This document shows, piece after piece, positions 62,043-64,000 of a stretch of 64,000 bases of DNA. The notes below the pieces were generated by a model. The model was not told where the DNA came from, searched no databases, and was given only the letters and a program-made list of their open reading frames with translations. The DNA lies in assembly GCA_965243165.1 (NCBI GenBank), contig OZ251535.1:3100001-3164000 (forward strand), written 5' to 3'. Each line of letters opens with the position of its first letter. Within the stretch, counting starts at the first letter, position 1. The position numbers and the translations under genes are program-made. This DNA comes from CATQHD01 sp965243165. Lineage in GTDB: Bacteria > Actinomycetota > Acidimicrobiia > Spongiisociales > Spongiisociaceae.

Positions 62043-63071
62043 CTATACCACCACCTTCAGCACCGCCGTGGCGATGATGTTGAGGATCGAAATCGGGATC
62101 AACCACTTCCAGGCCAGGGTCTGGAGCTGGTCTTCACGGAACCGGGGCAGCGTCCAGCGCAGCCAGATCATGATGAACACCAGCAGGCCCACCTTGGCGA
62201 ACACGATGACCGGCGACAGCAGGGTGTCGGCCGGGATGCCCCAGAAGCCGTAACCGCCCAGGAACAGGGTAACGGCGATGGCCGACATCGAGAACATGTT
62301 GGCGAACTCGGCCAAGAAGAAGAACAGGAACCGGAACCCCGAATACTCGGTTACATACCCCATCACCAGCTCCGACTCGGCGATCGGCATGTCGAAGGGG
62401 AGGCGGGTCAGCTCGGCCAGGGTGGCGATCATGAAGACGGTCAGCCCCACGAACTGGGTGAGCAGGAACGGCCACCCCTGTCCGATCTGCGCCTGGACGA
62501 TCCCCTGCATGGACATGGTGCCGGCCTGGATCACCACCCCGACGGTGGCCAGCACCAGGGGCAGCTCGTAGGCGATCAGCTGCCCGGCCGCCCGCAGCCC
62601 GCCGATCATCGAGTACTTGTTGGCCGACGACCATCCGGCCATCAGCACCCCGATGGTGCTCACCGAGGAGACGGCCAGGGCGTAGAAGATGCCCACGTCG
62701 AGGTCGCGCACCATGCCGTAGCGGGAAGGGTGGAGGGGGATCACCACCAGGAGCGCCATCGTCCCCAGCATGACCAGGGCGGGCGCCCACTTGAAGACCG
62801 GGCGGTCGGCCTCGGCGGGGACGATGTCCTCTTTCTGGATGAACTTGACCCCGTCGGCGATGAGCTGCGCCCAGCCGTAGCGCCCGCCGGCGAAGTAGGG
62901 GCCCACCCGGCTCTGCATGTGGGCGGACAGCTTCATCTCGGCGAATCCGATCACCATCCCGATGGCGGGCACCGCCGCCGCCGCCACCGCCAGCTTGATG
63001 CCCAGCTCCGCCCAGAACACCAGCCCCAGCGTCAGCGTCACCGGCCCGGCGGCCGCCGCTTCCAGGATCAT
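62043..63071 (-). CDS. nuoH: NADH-quinone oxidoreductase subunit H
   Basis: The membrane subunit at the quinone site (342 aa). Conserved loops are MQSRVGPYFAGGRYGWAQLI, ADGVKFIQKEDIVPAEADRP, LTRLPFDMPIAESELVMGYV, TEYSGFRFLFFFLAEFAN and WLRWTLPRFREDQLQTLAWK. The start overlaps the nuoD stop (63068-63071). Confidence 0.96.
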   Translation of the reverse strand: MILEAAAAGPVTLTLGLVFWAELGIKLAVAAAAVPAIGMVIGFAEMKLSAHMQSRVGPYFAGGRYGWAQLIADGVKFIQKEDIVPAEADRPVFKWAPALVMLGTMALLVVIPLHPSRYGMVRDLDVGIFYALAVSSVSTIGVLMAGWSSANKYSMIGGLRAAGQLIAYELPLVLATVGVVIQAGTMSMQGIVQAQIGQGWPFLLTQFVGLTVFMIATLAELTRLPFDMPIAESELVMGYVTEYSGFRFLFFFLAEFANMFSMSAIAVTLFLGGYGFWGIPADTLLSPVIVFAKVGLLVFIMIWLRWTLPRFREDQLQTLAWKWLIPISILNIIATAVLKVVV

Positions 63072-64000
63072 CGGTCAACGTCCCCCAGCACGAAGTCGAG
63101 CGACCCCATGACGGCGATGAAGTCGGGCACCAGGGCGCCCTGCAGTATCCAGGGGAGGATGGAGAGGTTGGAGAAGGAGGCCGAGCGGATCTTCAGCCGG
63201 TAGGGGCCGAGGCCGCCGGTGGACACCAAGTGGTAGCCCATCTCCCCCTTCGGGTTCTCGGCCCGCACGTAGGCCTCGCCGGGGGGGACTTTGATGATGC
63301 GGGGGACCTTGGCCTGGAGGGGGCCGGACGGTATCCCGTCAATCGCCTGGCGGATGATGCGGGCCGACTGGCGTATCTCCTCGAGGCGCACCCACCACCG
63401 GTCCCAGCAGTCGCCGTTCTCCCCGGTCGGGACGTCGAAGTCGAACCCGTCGTAGGGGAGGCAGCCGGAGGCCTTGCGCAGGTCGAACCCGCAGCCGGAG
63501 GCGCGCAGGTTGGGGCCCGACACCCCGTAGGACGCCGCCACATCCGCCGGAATCACCCCCACCCCCTTGGTCCGGGCGAGGAACACCTCGTTGCCGGCCA
63601 CCAGGTCTTCGATCTCGCCGCAGGTGGCTTCCACCTTGTCCATGGCGGCGCGGGTCTCGGCCAGGAACGAGGCGGGGATGTCCATGCCGGCCTTCTTGGT
63701 GACCGGCCCGGCCCCGTAGACCGGCTTGACCCCTCCGATCCGGTTGAAGTTGGGGTGGAAGCGCCCGCCGGTGACCGATTCGAGCAGGTCCAGCACCCGC
63801 TCCCGCTCCCGCAGGGCGAAGAAGAGGGGGGTGGCGGCGCCCAGCTCCAGCGGGTAGGAGGCCATGAAGACCAGATGCGAGGAGATGCGGGCCATCTCGG
63901 TGAGCACCAGCCTGATCCACTGGGCGCGGGGCGGGGCCTCCACCCCCATCAGGCGCTCGGCGGCGGCTATGAACGGCACTTCGTTGGCGAAGCCCGACAC
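63068..64000 (-). CDS. nuoD: NADH-quinone oxidoreductase subunit D, 5' end beyond the window
   Basis: The 49-kDa quinone-site subunit, cut at the right edge. Conserved pieces visible are PFIAAAERLMGVEAPPRAQW, ISSHLVFMASYPLELGAATP, GGRFHPNFNRIGGVKPVYG, GVIPADVAASYGVSGPNLRA and GEAYVRAENPKGEMGYHLVS, ending LDFVLGDVDR as usual. It is directly followed by nuoH with an overlap, so nuoE, nuoF and nuoG are not at their common place between D and H. Confidence 0.95.
   Translation of the reverse strand: MSGFANEVPFIAAAERLMGVEAPPRAQWIRLVLTEMARISSHLVFMASYPLELGAATPLFFALRERERVLDLLESVTGGRFHPNFNRIGGVKPVYGAGPVTKKAGMDIPASFLAETRAAMDKVEATCGEIEDLVAGNEVFLARTKGVGVIPADVAASYGVSGPNLRASGCGFDLRKASGCLPYDGFDFDVPTGENGDCWDRWWVRLEEIRQSARIIRQAIDGIPSGPLQAKVPRIIKVPPGEAYVRAENPKGEMGYHLVSTGGLGPYRLKIRSASFSNLSILPWILQGALVPDFIAVMGSLDFVLGDVDR

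Overview
The window looks like a chromosome piece from a high-GC actinobacterium, most likely of the Acidimicrobiia type. The gene order tRNA-Tyr, tRNA-Thr, tRNA-Met, tuf, rpmG, had-type dehydratase, tRNA-Trp, secE, nusG, rplK, rplA, rplJ, rplL, rpoB, rpoC resembles the mycobacterial rpmG2-hadABC-trpT-secE-nusG-rplKA-rplJL-rpoBC region. It also holds an actinobacterial short-form inositol-phosphate synthase and very large secreted proteins ending in S-layer-homology-like repeats. The class assignment is an inference from gene content; no 16S rRNA gene is present.

Layout. 1-1385: minus-strand secreted Cys-rich, Thr-linker, fibronectin-III protein running off the left edge, with a 10-base C tract that breaks its frame. 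1548-3338: dnaX. 3559-8094: a visibly AT-rich single gene for a 1511-residue sacsin-like GHKL ATPase with a C-terminal HNH-like zinc motif, probably acquired and possibly a defence gene. 8346-10435: dgt and manC. 10962-11870: an unrecognised helical repeat protein. 11940-28412: the transcription/translation core on the minus strand, with an ECF sigma/anti-sigma pair and four tRNAs. 28531-33939: htpX, an AlbA/Schlafen-type regulator with candidate operators, a threefold tandem duplication of the 3' end of a MidA-type methyltransferase gene, that gene itself, and a purine nucleoside phosphorylase. 34080-37375: a LysR regulator divergent from ino1, enclosed by an inverted pair of ~530-bp repeats. 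37463-40099: a nucleotidyltransferase/HTH pair (toxin-antitoxin-like) and an M20-peptidase-like protein lacking expected catalytic residues. 40212-42890: repeat-rich zone with a 54-bp-repeat coiled-coil membrane protein and a broken ISL3 transposase. 42993-53741: two tandem paralogous giant surface proteins. 53885-55267: rearranged nuoN fragments and an orphan DNA methyltransferase. 55360-64000: nuoN-M-L-K-J-I-H-D, without nuoEFG between D and H.

The most unusual signal is homopolymer control of surface genes. Both giant Calx-beta/SLH genes have a candidate promoter with a -35 TTGACT and a -10 box exactly 16 bases apart, and the spacer is almost entirely a run of 12 or 13 G. That is the architecture of promoters that phase-vary by slipped-strand mispairing. 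The secreted protein at the left edge has a G10 tract (coding strand) inside its reading frame. Together they suggest a G-tract-based switching system for the cell surface.

The intergenic regions hold at least three families of interspersed repeats with conserved stem-loops. A second regulatory theme is an inverted heptamer pair (AGTTTTA/TAAAACT, 31-32 bases apart) just upstream of the AlbA/Schlafen gene and again in each of three tandem repeats downstream of it.
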